From: a virus
Reading direction: 5' to 3' (one strand)
DNA: 52,750 bases
Virus record (IMG/VR): IMGVR_UViG_3300032308_001864
Location: 1-52,750 of that record
The translations under genes and the position numbers were made by a program. The notes below the pieces were generated by a model. That model worked only from the letters and a program-made list of their open reading frames with translations, searched no databases and had not been told where the DNA came from. Positions 18,801-25,914 of the stretch are shown piece after piece (the stretch's first letter is position 1; each line of letters opens with the position of its first letter).

Positions 18801-19144
18801 CTACTCCAATCTGTGCTGCCGTAAACGGCATTTTTATTTGTACCGTCAGCAATACCTCTTCTTAATGTAAATCTTTTATCGTCATTGGGATCTATTTTTA
18901 AAGAGCCCCCAAATAAAACATATTTTTTAGCTAAATTAGACGAGTAATTTGGAGAATATGTATTATCATTCATTTTGTAGTTTGGGTCATAATCTACAAA
19001 AGATGTCATTTTTATCCAAGAAGATTTAGAAGATACATACTGCTGGAACTGGATAGGTCTGCGTCCCTGTATATTTAATAAGTCTTGGCGAGCTTTTATT
19101 TGTCTTACAACGTATCTTTTAAAAGAATTTTTAAATATGCTCAT
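15869..19144 (-). CDS. Large baseplate hub-type protein
   Basis: This 1091-residue protein is probably a baseplate hub. Around residues 728-800 lies GIIPINLEITIDGISG, followed by a segment ending NIENGDWTTTISTQV. This is the pattern of hub proteins (gp27/gpD/VgrG-like), in which a low-complexity beta domain specifies the central spike platform. An N-terminal conserved block (about 120-180) includes MPGIKKIEIKNKSAYGSLRE and LLEWGWS. The protein is far longer than T4 gp27 (391 aa), so extra domains are fused; the last 250 residues are unassigned. It is followed by the 184-aa gene and preceded by the LysM/gp53-like gene. Confidence 0.75.
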   Translation of the reverse strand: MSIFKNSFKRYVVRQIKARQDLLNIQGRRPIQFQQYVSSKSSWIKMTSFVDYDPNYKMNDNTYSPNYSSNLAKKYVLFGGSLKIDPNDDKRFTLRRGIADGTNKNAVYGSTDWSREYGLVPMPGIKKIEIKNKSAYGSLREATITYYAWDKKQLEELEILYMRPFYPILLEWGWSVFLDTFNKKEDITEYVINEHDLANIETPDIKINPGNDMTTINIFNNNMSQLEIYDKIDLNKRKYCGNYDGMLGFVKNFTRRLLPNGGYECTTVLISIGEVIESLRMNTATGYPDSNEAQNVPKKDNFEVLMNKLAFGSHENNTVIKQINDNIPEKYKNVIDTDIYTINNSVNITSVEPSVGDTTKEARKDLVGYNYITGFLAPKKTDNTKGEDSGNTLNVEGFIQLGYFLHILDEYNNLYSEKQEKMYSIELPFYSSNLKDPLSKNKGNGLCVAGQNSISIDPLSCIIKNEISTIFQSPIPSLKGYSYDTYKKISDKTKEGGTRQQIKNFLVDFKSKNNIIYYCGVIGNIYVSLHRIMDIYKDLIKNSGVSDVLTLIKAVLADCSYALGGINDFDVYTEDSKIVIIDKHYVEYPENSYASKKYKINLNGTNSIVRTHNVQTQIFASQANMFAVAAQDRENVTSVESSTMAYLNKGLRSRIMSSKVEYDNKNGISEKNEREKIKTNDIILKLKSIVENYFLKGVVTLDYNDNIKPSAYSWLNSLLVKVDQTTNYKGIIPINLEITIDGISGMVVGEIFTVNSDVLPKEYENKNVGFIITGLSNNIENGDWTTTISTQVCLLDQFKLSENITALSKTTKKELQNQIIENTKISKSSVTYYNILVAFIADFYNSTIYIAGNNPINNMRYFREKIFNIGEVASSDKAEPSLLQSTIISENFSDTSYGSTLETVYFYFSQALTYGINSDPKSIASEAPFKKSLGIDQKIDLTSKDQIYANIPPGYYNLLLDFPQKTDLFGTKIYNESEIESFRSNILSYIIKNNYFYTNLDFNLKTFFDENFVIMQKAISQQNRFYFPTILINLVTDGVTGKIKQRSQFPKNFPNIAINSYKISYTNFISTPNAVPGKYNRGLTKYYRKSV

Positions 19145-19158
19145 AAAAATAAAACTTA

Positions 19159-19458
19159 TTATAGATTGTTTATAATATTGAAATCTTCTTTTATTTTTTC
19201 TATATCGTATGGTATTCTTATTTGTGTACCAGGTGTTAAATATAGACTATCGCACTTTAAATTATTAGCTATAGCAATAATCCAATAGTAACTCATGTCA
19301 CTATAATAATTTAAAGCCAGTAAATCAAGACGATCATTTATAATAGATATAGTATAGATATCGTTGTCATTAAAATCTATAGTAGGATATTTTAATGCTT
19401 TATAGTACCTTATACCTTTAGAATCTTTTTTAATTTCTACGTCTCTATACCTATCCAT
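19159..19458 (-). CDS. Baseplate wedge protein, gp53/LysM-like
   Basis: This is a 99-residue protein. The stretch from DRLDLLALNYYSDMSYYWII through ANN to TPGTQIRIP matches the tail LysM/gp53-type arrangement (start a process, sit next to a platform, PG-x-x-I-x-IP ending). In T4, gp53 closes baseplate wedges into a star; in other contractile tails, LysM proteins bridge inner tube and baseplate. It sits 2 bp after the 675-aa baseplate protein and 14 bp before the hub. Confidence 0.75.
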   Translation of the reverse strand: MDRYRDVEIKKDSKGIRYYKALKYPTIDFNDNDIYTISIINDRLDLLALNYYSDMSYYWIIAIANNLKCDSLYLTPGTQIRIPYDIEKIKEDFNIINNL

Positions 19459-19460
19459 TT

Positions 19461-21488
19461 TTATTGCTTTTGACTATTAGGACCCTTTATGTTGCCAGAA
19501 TATAACCAGTTATTTTTTTTATTTTGACCATTGACAGAATCATTAATTCCAATAAATGGCGAATTAGCAGATTTTCTCGGTAGAAAATTGTATATTGGTA
19601 TAAAATTAACTGAACAACGAAGAATATGCGGTAACTCATGCATTTTACTGTCATTACCACCTTCAAAACTATCTATAGCTATCTCCCAATTGGTATCATC
19701 GTCTATAGATATATTTAAATCTGTTATTATACCGGGCTGAAATTTAACATAATCGCCTATTGTTAGCTGCATTAGATTACCTCTCAATTTATAATTTTGA
19801 GTATAATCAGGTGCTAAAGTAGATTTAAGATAATTTAGCTTCTGATATAGCGGTTTCATTTCCATCGCGGACGATGCTGCTATAACAAAAGAAAAGTTTA
19901 TATTATTTGTAAACGAATCGTATAAGTAAAAGTTTTCTCCTCGACCAGAGTATGTATATTGATTCCATTTAGAATTCATTTTATCATCAAAACTTTCTAA
20001 ATACGCTCTAAAAACCATATATACACCATATTCGGGACTATCATTATCTATTGATTTAAACCTAAATTTAACAATATCTCTTATTTTTTTTGCATCTACG
20101 TTTTCACCATTGTAATCCGTGATATTATTTAGTCCTTTTGTTACATCTTGATTATAAAAAAGACCAGTGGCATTAACTTTATCAGATGCACCCTCTTCGT
20201 CTTCCCAATATTGATATCTATTCTCACCAAGTTTTCTAGCTCTAGAGATTCCTATTCTTTTTTCCATATTCCATTCAACATAATTGGTCTCAGGAATATA
20301 GTCTTTTTTATCTCTACCACTTACTTTATTTTTATATTCTCTAAAATCTTGAGTAGAAAAATTAAAAATATTGGAATTAGGACCCGAATTAGCGTCTTCC
20401 GAGGGAGTAGGTAAAAAAATATAAGAATTTACACCATCAAAGTTTATAGAATTATATTCGCCCATTGTCATAGGCATAAAATTATTAAGAATCTTTTTTT
20501 TATCTTCTGTATTATATATAGAATCTACCGTTTCTACTTTTTTATTTTTGTTTTGAGAATCTATAGTTTTTACATAGTTGGTAGAACCACTTTTTACAAG
20601 AAATTTATTTTTATAATCTCTAAAATCTTGTTTAGAAAAATTAAATGAAGTAGAATCGAACCCAACAGTTGAAGGAAATATTATATTTCCAATAGTCGAA
20701 AGACTATCTATTTTAAGCGTATCTCCAATAGTAATTGGTACAAAATTATTTAATGCCCTTTTTTTAAGGTCATTATCATCCATTCCCGTTAAACTATTTA
20801 CATCTTTAGCTCTTTTAATTGTTGTTCTACCTATACCAAGAAAAGAATTCGGACCACCGTTATATCTAGATATAATATTATCATTTTTACCACTAAATTT
20901 TCTAACAAGATTTAATAATCTGTTATTATTATGGTCGCTATTAAATTTTACTACGCTTTCATATTTGTCTTGTTCAGACATTATAGGTAATAATCCGTGT
21001 CTTACAAAATGGCCTCCAAACGCATTTACACCCACTTGTAAAAGAGTATTTACACCTAGGTTATATATTCTAGTTCCACTGTTTTTAGAAGATAATGCAT
21101 TAGCAGAATCTATAATTCCCTGCAAAACTGAGTTAGTAGAGTAAATTTTTTTGTCTTGTTTGGCTTCAAGTTGCACGTTTTGTAACTGTAAGGCTACTTG
21201 CTTTGCTATAAACTTTGGTCCAGTCTTCTTATTTATTAAGAATTTGCCTATTCTTTCTAAATCCGCTGCTGTTCTAGTAGACGCATTAATTACACCAAAT
21301 CTAAAAAATCCATCGTCGGCACTAGTTGGACTCCATCGTTCTCCTATATCTCTTTTAATATAAGGTTGATTACTATCACCTCCACCGGAAGTATCTCTCC
21401 CGTATGGTCGTTCTACACTAAAAGAACCTCTTCCCCCATAATAGTTATAATTGGGGATATTTTCTACTAATTCCGCTAATGATGGCAT
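19461..21488 (-). CDS. Baseplate structural protein with internal duplication
   Basis: This 675-residue protein ends in a module, GNLMQLTIGDYVKFQPGIIT then DTNWEIAIDSF and a closing NFLPRK (about 570-655), typical of baseplate/tail-tube-initiator proteins of T4-like marine phages. Residues about 245-300 and 333-388 are diverged copies of one unit (LNNFVPITIGD...SFNFSKQDFRDYKNK versus LNNFMPMTMGE...IFNFSTQDFREYKNK), an internal duplication. The N-terminus is Gly/Pro/Tyr-rich. It overlaps the upstream 73-aa gene by one base. Confidence 0.75.
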   Translation of the reverse strand: MPSLAELVENIPNYNYYGGRGSFSVERPYGRDTSGGGDSNQPYIKRDIGERWSPTSADDGFFRFGVINASTRTAADLERIGKFLINKKTGPKFIAKQVALQLQNVQLEAKQDKKIYSTNSVLQGIIDSANALSSKNSGTRIYNLGVNTLLQVGVNAFGGHFVRHGLLPIMSEQDKYESVVKFNSDHNNNRLLNLVRKFSGKNDNIISRYNGGPNSFLGIGRTTIKRAKDVNSLTGMDDNDLKKRALNNFVPITIGDTLKIDSLSTIGNIIFPSTVGFDSTSFNFSKQDFRDYKNKFLVKSGSTNYVKTIDSQNKNKKVETVDSIYNTEDKKKILNNFMPMTMGEYNSINFDGVNSYIFLPTPSEDANSGPNSNIFNFSTQDFREYKNKVSGRDKKDYIPETNYVEWNMEKRIGISRARKLGENRYQYWEDEEGASDKVNATGLFYNQDVTKGLNNITDYNGENVDAKKIRDIVKFRFKSIDNDSPEYGVYMVFRAYLESFDDKMNSKWNQYTYSGRGENFYLYDSFTNNINFSFVIAASSAMEMKPLYQKLNYLKSTLAPDYTQNYKLRGNLMQLTIGDYVKFQPGIITDLNISIDDDTNWEIAIDSFEGGNDSKMHELPHILRCSVNFIPIYNFLPRKSANSPFIGINDSVNGQNKKNNWLYSGNIKGPNSQKQ

Positions 21489-21709
21489 TATCTAGGTGGC
21501 TTATCTAAATATTTTTTCGGATTCAATGTACCCGTACTTAAAGCCGTAGGCTTCAAAGTTCTCAAATAAGGTCTGGCGTATGTAGAAAAAGCGGGTGAAC
21601 CATCTAAACTTGAACGGTTATGTAAAGTAGAATTTACATCAAATTCAAATTTTAACGGTACACCGTTTAATCTGGTTTTTCCTGCCTCGTAAAGATCATA
21701 TAGTCCCAT
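21488..21709 (-). CDS. Small hypothetical tail-operon protein
   Basis: This 73-residue basic protein (MGLYDLYEAGKTRLNGVPLK) is not recognised. Its last base overlaps the start of the 675-aa baseplate gene, suggesting coupled translation. It is rich in Pro, Thr and Arg and has no membrane segment. A GATATTTATATA motif lies 14 bp upstream. Perhaps a minor baseplate part. Confidence 0.65.
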   Translation of the reverse strand: MGLYDLYEAGKTRLNGVPLKFEFDVNSTLHNRSSLDGSPAFSTYARPYLRTLKPTALSTGTLNPKKYLDKPPR

Positions 21710-21722
21710 AGTATAATAGTTT

Positions 21723-21734
21723 TATATAAATATC
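21723..21734 (-). promoter_or_regulatory. GATATTTATATA motif upstream of baseplate genes
   Basis: The minus strand reads GATATTTATATAAAAC in the short gap between the tape measure gene and the 73-aa gene. The same element precedes the gp26-like gene and the plus-strand gene at 43001. Candidate late promoter of the gp55-like sigma factor; inference. Confidence 0.4.
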
Positions 21735-21747
21735 GTAGTTTATATTA

Positions 21748-23955
21748 TTAAGCAAAAGAATTATAAGATATACCTTGAGCCGTTCCAACTTTAACAGAAT
21801 CCATTATTACTGTACCACCTCTTTGTAATAGTTCTATCATCTGTTTATTTTGTGATACAACGACTTCATTTTGTTCTATTAATTTAGACATACCCTTTAT
21901 GTCAAAAATATTCTGTTTATTTAGAGGTATTATTGCCTCGGGACCAGCTTCACCAATCATCCCCACATGTTTTCTAACTGCTATACCGCCATCAGCATGC
22001 CTGTTACCATCTGGTATAGCTTCTTCTGCGCCATTTATTCTAGTGGCGGCAAATGCCCCGGCAGCTATACCACCTATAGCAATACCTGCAGGACCAAAAG
22101 CTGCACCCATCAATCCCCCCATTAAAGTTGCTATTCCGACCGCAACAAGTTTTAATTTCTGAGCATCACTTAATATATTAGCAAAACCCTCCGCCAATCT
22201 CATAAGAGGCCCAGAAGTTATCTGAATTAATATTTGCTGTAATTTTAACATAGATTGTTCAAACTGTTTTTGAATAGTAACTTTTTGAATATCCTGTAAT
22301 AAAATTTGACCGTTTTGTTTTTTTAATATTTCTTGTTCAAATTGTCTTTTTTCTTCACCGTCTTTTATAGTCTCGTATTTTTTCTGCAATTCTTCTCTAT
22401 CTTGAACTCCTAAATCATTAAACAACTTTTGGTTTTTCATCATTTCCATCATTTCGTCCGATGACATACCTAACAAAGAAGCCAGCGATTTTCTTTGAAT
22501 AACATTAAGACTCATCAATTTGTCTATACCCCCAAACTGTTTAGATATTTCAGCTACTGCCTGTGAATCTTTTCCATCTAAAGCAAGTGATCTTGCTCTC
22601 TCTAGATTCAATTGACGTCCTGTTAATAATTCTGCTTCTAATTCGTTACTTATAGAACTTTCAAAATCTAATAGCCCATCAGCTGCTTTAGCTGCTTGTT
22701 CCATAGTAAAACCTAATTTATTAGCTTGTACCACGGCTTGCGTTATTTGTTCTACGTTTCCTTTATATTTAGCAAAAGTTTCCCCACCTATGTTTGAAAC
22801 ATCTTTCATTATCTTTTTATATGCAACAGATGTTCTATTCATTTTTAAAGTAGTCTGCATTAAATCTGATGCTGATTTACCTGTAAGTAATGACATTTTT
22901 TGGATGTTACCGGCTTCTTCTGCAGTAAGACCCATTTTTTCGGTCATGTCTATCTGATCTTTTAATTGTTGAGCAGTAAACATGGCGTTTGTCTGTAAAA
23001 CACCCTGTAAGGAACTTAATGCGTTTCCTAAATTTTGTGTATTTACAAATGAGTCATTTGCAGATAGTTGCATAGCATTGAAACTTACTTGAATACGTCT
23101 AGCAAAATCATTTGAAACGCCCATATTATTTGACATTTCTACAACAGATTCATTTAGCTTCATCATGCCTTTCCATAAAAATGAAATAGTTGTCGATATA
23201 GCGGTAATACTAACTAAAGGATCATTGAAAGATTGTTTTAATTGTTCACCCGTAGAGATTATACCTCGTTTAAAAACATCAAATTTAGTGGAACCCGCTG
23301 TTCTAGCAACATTTTCCATATCATCTCGAATGGCTTTTAAATTCATAAGATCACCAAAAATAGGAATTTTTGATACCCCCTTAATAAGTTTATCTATGAT
23401 ACCCATTTTAATCAAAAGCTTACCGTATTCTTTGTTAGCTGCTAAAACACGTTTTTCTTGATCCTCTTGAACATTTAATATGTTTCGGTTTTTAGCAAAA
23501 ATTTCAGTTAACATAGCTGCATGTAAATTCTGTTCAGTAGAATTATGTTGAGCTAATATTAAAGCTTGTTCCGCCAACATATTTAAATCTTTTTGAATTT
23601 GAGCCTGGTCGTTACCAGAATTTAAAATAGTATCTAACTGATTTTTAAGAGTACTATTATTTCTAGTAGAATGTTCTTCTATCTGCTGCAGCAATTGAAC
23701 TTCTTTAGCTTTACTTACATCTAATTCTCTTTGTATATTTCTATGTCTAATAAATTCGGTACCTAATTTAGCTTCTAGATCTAGAGTTTGTTTTAAACTA
23801 TTATTGACTGATGTCGCAATCGATTTAATAGTTCTATAAGATTGGGAGGCAGCTTGTGGCACTGATTGCGCAACTCGAGATAACCTATCACGGGTATCGT
23901 CAAACGCCATTTGGAGGTCAGTTAAGTCCTTTATTATTTGGTCATTAGTAGCCAT
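21748..23955 (-). CDS. Tape measure protein
   Basis: This 735-residue tape measure protein sets tail length. The first 200 residues are predicted coiled-coil (long runs of charged/Leu heptads, e.g. LMAEQALILAQHN region). A Gly/Ala-rich hydrophobic segment (about 610-640, GGLMGAAFGPAGIAIGGIAA) is a probable membrane-inserting stretch. The hallmark GEAGPEAIIPLNK preceded by ADGGIAVRKHVG lies at about 652-682. It lies downstream of the gp26-like chaperone gene, the classical order for tail operons. Confidence 0.9.
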   Translation of the reverse strand: MATNDQIIKDLTDLQMAFDDTRDRLSRVAQSVPQAASQSYRTIKSIATSVNNSLKQTLDLEAKLGTEFIRHRNIQRELDVSKAKEVQLLQQIEEHSTRNNSTLKNQLDTILNSGNDQAQIQKDLNMLAEQALILAQHNSTEQNLHAAMLTEIFAKNRNILNVQEDQEKRVLAANKEYGKLLIKMGIIDKLIKGVSKIPIFGDLMNLKAIRDDMENVARTAGSTKFDVFKRGIISTGEQLKQSFNDPLVSITAISTTISFLWKGMMKLNESVVEMSNNMGVSNDFARRIQVSFNAMQLSANDSFVNTQNLGNALSSLQGVLQTNAMFTAQQLKDQIDMTEKMGLTAEEAGNIQKMSLLTGKSASDLMQTTLKMNRTSVAYKKIMKDVSNIGGETFAKYKGNVEQITQAVVQANKLGFTMEQAAKAADGLLDFESSISNELEAELLTGRQLNLERARSLALDGKDSQAVAEISKQFGGIDKLMSLNVIQRKSLASLLGMSSDEMMEMMKNQKLFNDLGVQDREELQKKYETIKDGEEKRQFEQEILKKQNGQILLQDIQKVTIQKQFEQSMLKLQQILIQITSGPLMRLAEGFANILSDAQKLKLVAVGIATLMGGLMGAAFGPAGIAIGGIAAGAFAATRINGAEEAIPDGNRHADGGIAVRKHVGMIGEAGPEAIIPLNKQNIFDIKGMSKLIEQNEVVVSQNKQMIELLQRGGTVIMDSVKVGTAQGISYNSFA

Positions 23956-24001
23956 GTATTATATATTTCTAATATAAGTTTTATAAGTATATCCTATAAA
24001 C

Positions 24002-24011
24002 ATAAATATAT
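24002..24011 (-). promoter_or_regulatory. ATATTTATG motif upstream of the tape measure gene
   Basis: The minus strand reads TATATATTTATGTTTATAGG in the 69-bp gap before the tape measure start. It is a weaker relative of the recurring ATATTTATATA element. Confidence 0.25.
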
Positions 24012-24024
24012 AAGTAATGTTTTT

Positions 24025-24279
24025 TTACTTTTTCCTAGACATATTAGTGGCATAATCAAAAGATACCGGATTCTTTTTAGCCAAATCGTTCAAATTCAAA
24101 GTATTTTTAGAATGGTCTTTGTTGGCTTCTTCGATCTTTTTTACCAATTTTCCTATATTAAATTTACGTATAGGTACAGGCATATGATAACATTCATAGT
24201 ATGTTATACCCCCATTACTATTAGTACATAACCACAATAATTCTTCGTGAAATCCTTTCCGATAATTATCATCTAGGCC
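24025..24279 (-). CDS. Frameshift-encoded C-terminal extension of the tail assembly chaperone
   Basis: This reading frame encodes 84 residues from Gly (GGC at 24279) to the stop at 24025. It is open through the end of the gp26-like gene but has no ATG until residue 39 (CYHMPVPIRKF); the preceding residues (DNYRKGFHEELLWLCTNSNG) look like genuine protein. It joins the upstream gene in the +1 frame exactly at a run of seven T on the minus strand (24286-24280), GAC TTT TTT TGG, where tRNA-Phe can slip forward one base and read GGC next. The joint product would be 331 residues. This is the gpG/gpGT arrangement of tail assembly chaperones, just upstream of the tape measure gene. Independent initiation at a TTG (24237) cannot be excluded. 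Confidence 0.65.
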   Translation of the reverse strand, partial: GLDDNYRKGFHEELLWLCTNSNGGITYYECYHMPVPIRKFNIGKLVKKIEEANKDHSKNTLNLNDLAKKNPVSFDYATNMSRKK

Positions 24280-25021
24280 AAAAAAAGTCCGCCGTAAATG
24301 GCAAGCTAAGGCCCTCCACTACCTCGCCATCTTTCTTGGTGAAGGATACTGTTAGATCTACTCCTGGTGATAAATTTTCTACGTGCCGTCTGAATTTTAA
24401 AGAATCTAATGCCGGCATTGAATCTACAAAATTGTTTATTGTGCCTCGATTTTTATCACCATTTACAGCTACAATCATTTTTTTCAATTTAGTTGTAACT
24501 TCGGAAGCCATGTTCTTTCCTAACCTTTCCATAGAACGGAGTTCATCGGATATTTCTTTTTCGTCCCTACCAGTTAAAAACTTATAGGTAACAGTGACTT
24601 TACTCAAAGGCAAAACAAATTCGTGTTCATTGAGACCTTTTGTAAATAGAGATTCGTCTATTTCTTTATTTTTTAAAGCTGTCAAATCTACTATAACTTC
24701 TTCTTTTTTACTACCATCGGTATAATCAAAAGCATAGTCTTTTCCATAAGCTAATACTCTAGCTGCTACAATAATAGCATCTTTATCACCTATTAAAAGA
24801 TCCATATGATCAATTTTAGAAATTATAATTGATTCTATGAATTTGTCAATTGCGGCATTCTGCTTAATCAGATTTTTATTAGTTATAATATCTTCTTCTT
24901 TAGCGGTGGGTATTTTAAGTTCAATTATACCGTTGCTAATAGGACTAGAAGAAGGGTAGAAAATACCTTTTGAAGGTAAATCTAAAGGTTGAGAAGGTAG
25001 ATCGAAAACATTGTTTGTCAT
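24269..25021 (-). CDS. T4 gp26-like baseplate hub / tail assembly chaperone
   Basis: This 250-residue protein resembles the T4 gp26 family. The N-terminus has LPSKGIFYPSSSPISNGIIE and TAKEEDIITNKNLI. A conserved core follows with DLLIGDKDAIIVAARVLAYG. It ends PFTADFFWPR, and the final DFFW codons form the slippery T7 run that appears to give a +1 frameshift product (see the adjacent entry). The shorter, in-frame product would be the major form. Position directly before the tape measure gene supports a chaperone role in tail assembly; in T4, gp26 is needed for the baseplate hub. Confidence 0.85.
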   Translation of the reverse strand: MTNNVFDLPSQPLDLPSKGIFYPSSSPISNGIIELKIPTAKEEDIITNKNLIKQNAAIDKFIESIIISKIDHMDLLIGDKDAIIVAARVLAYGKDYAFDYTDGSKKEEVIVDLTALKNKEIDESLFTKGLNEHEFVLPLSKVTVTYKFLTGRDEKEISDELRSMERLGKNMASEVTTKLKKMIVAVNGDKNRGTINNFVDSMPALDSLKFRRHVENLSPGVDLTVSFTKKDGEVVEGLSLPFTADFFWPR

Positions 25022-25039
25022 ATAATCTTTATTTGTTTA

Positions 25040-25051
25040 TATATAAATATA
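25040..25051 (-). promoter_or_regulatory. TATATTTATATA motif upstream of the gp26-like gene
   Basis: The minus strand reads ATATTTATATATAAAC about 19 bp before the gp26-like start. This closely matches the element at 42965 (ATATTTATATATACAAAC). Candidate late promoter for the chaperone/tape-measure/baseplate genes. Confidence 0.45.
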
Positions 25052-25073
25052 TGGTAATTTTATTTTTTTACTA

Positions 25074-25319
25074 TTATGTGTTTAAAATTTTATATTCTTC
25101 GCGTATACCTTTCCATCCGCACCAACAACTATTTTCAAAAATATAATGAAACGAATGACCCTGGCTACAATTACCAACAGTGCTTCGTGTGTTATTATCG
25201 TGATGATGCAGTCTTCCATTTTCATCATAGTAAGGAATAAACCCCATAAGAGTGGATCTCGTATGCTCTGTTGTAACAGTAGATTTTAATCCTTGTTCTT
25301 TACATATTGGGCATATCAT
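25074..25319 (-). CDS. Small zinc-ribbon-like protein
   Basis: This 81-residue protein has an N-terminal CPIC pair (residues 3 and 6) and a later Cys/His cluster, GNCSQGHSFHYIFENSCWCG. That spacing fits a treble-clef or zinc-ribbon site. No known family is recognised. Its ATG overlaps the stop of the upstream 86-aa gene (ATGA), so translation is coupled. Confidence 0.65.
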   Translation of the reverse strand: MICPICKEQGLKSTVTTEHTRSTLMGFIPYYDENGRLHHHDNNTRSTVGNCSQGHSFHYIFENSCWCGWKGIREEYKILNT

Positions 25320-25576
25320 TTGCCGTAGGTTTCGTTGTAGAAATCTGTTGGGTCTTTCGTTTCTGATATACTTTTTGCGCTTTCATATCCATTCCATTTA
25401 CCATATTGAAAAGCATCTTCTATCTGCTGCTTTTCCATTTCTTTGGCTCGTACTTCTAAATCATTAAGTGCATGTAAGCATAATTCAAGCTGGAATGGAC
25501 TGTTGTTTTTAGCAAAATCAATTAGTATATTTTCAGCTTGTTTAGCAAACCACTCAACCGCTGTCTGCTGTGCCAT
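25316..25576 (-). CDS. Small conserved hypothetical protein (MAQQTAVEW type)
   Basis: This 86-residue protein begins MAQQTAVEWFAKQAE and contains EMEKQQIEDAFQYGKWNGYE. This type is common in Bacteroidetes phages and prophages, but its function is unknown to me. It is helical and charged and ends DFYNETYGK. Its start context AAATAACATGGCACA is identical to that of the next upstream gene. Confidence 0.7.
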   Translation of the reverse strand: MAQQTAVEWFAKQAENILIDFAKNNSPFQLELCLHALNDLEVRAKEMEKQQIEDAFQYGKWNGYESAKSISETKDPTDFYNETYGK

Positions 25577-25588
25577 GTTATTTCTGTT

Positions 25589-25798
25589 TTAGTTTGATTG
25601 ATATTCATTTCCATCTTGCAATATTGCATCTAAAACCCTGTACAAGGGAACTAATATTGCTCCGTTTGTATATATCTGCTTCTCATCTTTGAAGCTATAA
25701 GCAATTATAAAATCAGCTATTTTTAATTTTTGCTCATCAGTAATATATTTTAATCTACTGCTGATAGATATATGGTTTTTTATATCTTGTTGTGCCAT
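25589..25798 (-). CDS. Small hypothetical protein
   Basis: This 69-residue protein starts MAQQDIKNHISISSRLKYIT at the ATG at 25798. A longer reading from 25831 is less likely, because the ATG shares a 15-base context (AAATAACATGGCACA) with the start of the downstream MAQQTAVEW gene. Mixed alpha/beta, no membrane segment. Function unknown. Confidence 0.6.
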   Translation of the reverse strand: MAQQDIKNHISISSRLKYITDEQKLKIADFIIAYSFKDEKQIYTNGAILVPLYRVLDAILQDGNEYQSN

Positions 25799-25811
25799 GT
25801 TATTTATTGGT

Positions 25812-25913
25812 TTAGTATTTGTAAAAGTCAAAACACAACCAAGTAAAACCTGAATATGTTTTGAATGGTATTAAGTGCCACTCTAATAAATGTATTTCAA
25901 TAAGTATTTTCAT
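25812..25913 (-). CDS. Very small protein (33 aa), aromatic-rich
   Basis: A 33-codon frame from ATG at 25913 to TAA fills the gap between the sigma factor and the 69-aa gene. It begins MKILIEIHLLEWHLIPFKTY and ends with a Trp/Cys/Phe/Tyr-rich tail. The start follows TAAC as in its two downstream neighbours. The regular alternation of hydrophobic and charged residues looks protein-like, but at this length the evidence is modest. Confidence 0.4.
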   Translation of the reverse strand: MKILIEIHLLEWHLIPFKTYSGFTWLCFDFYKY

Positions 25914-25914
25914 G

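Noticed and set aside
21723-21734. T4-style late promoters TATAAATA on the opposite strand
   Set aside because: Read as TATAAATA they would point away from the genes they precede, so a T4-identical late promoter is not supported.
24025-24237. Independent TTG-started gene for the chaperone extension
   Set aside because: Protein-like sequence continues upstream of the TTG to the slippery T7 run, favouring a frameshift product; kept only as an alternative.
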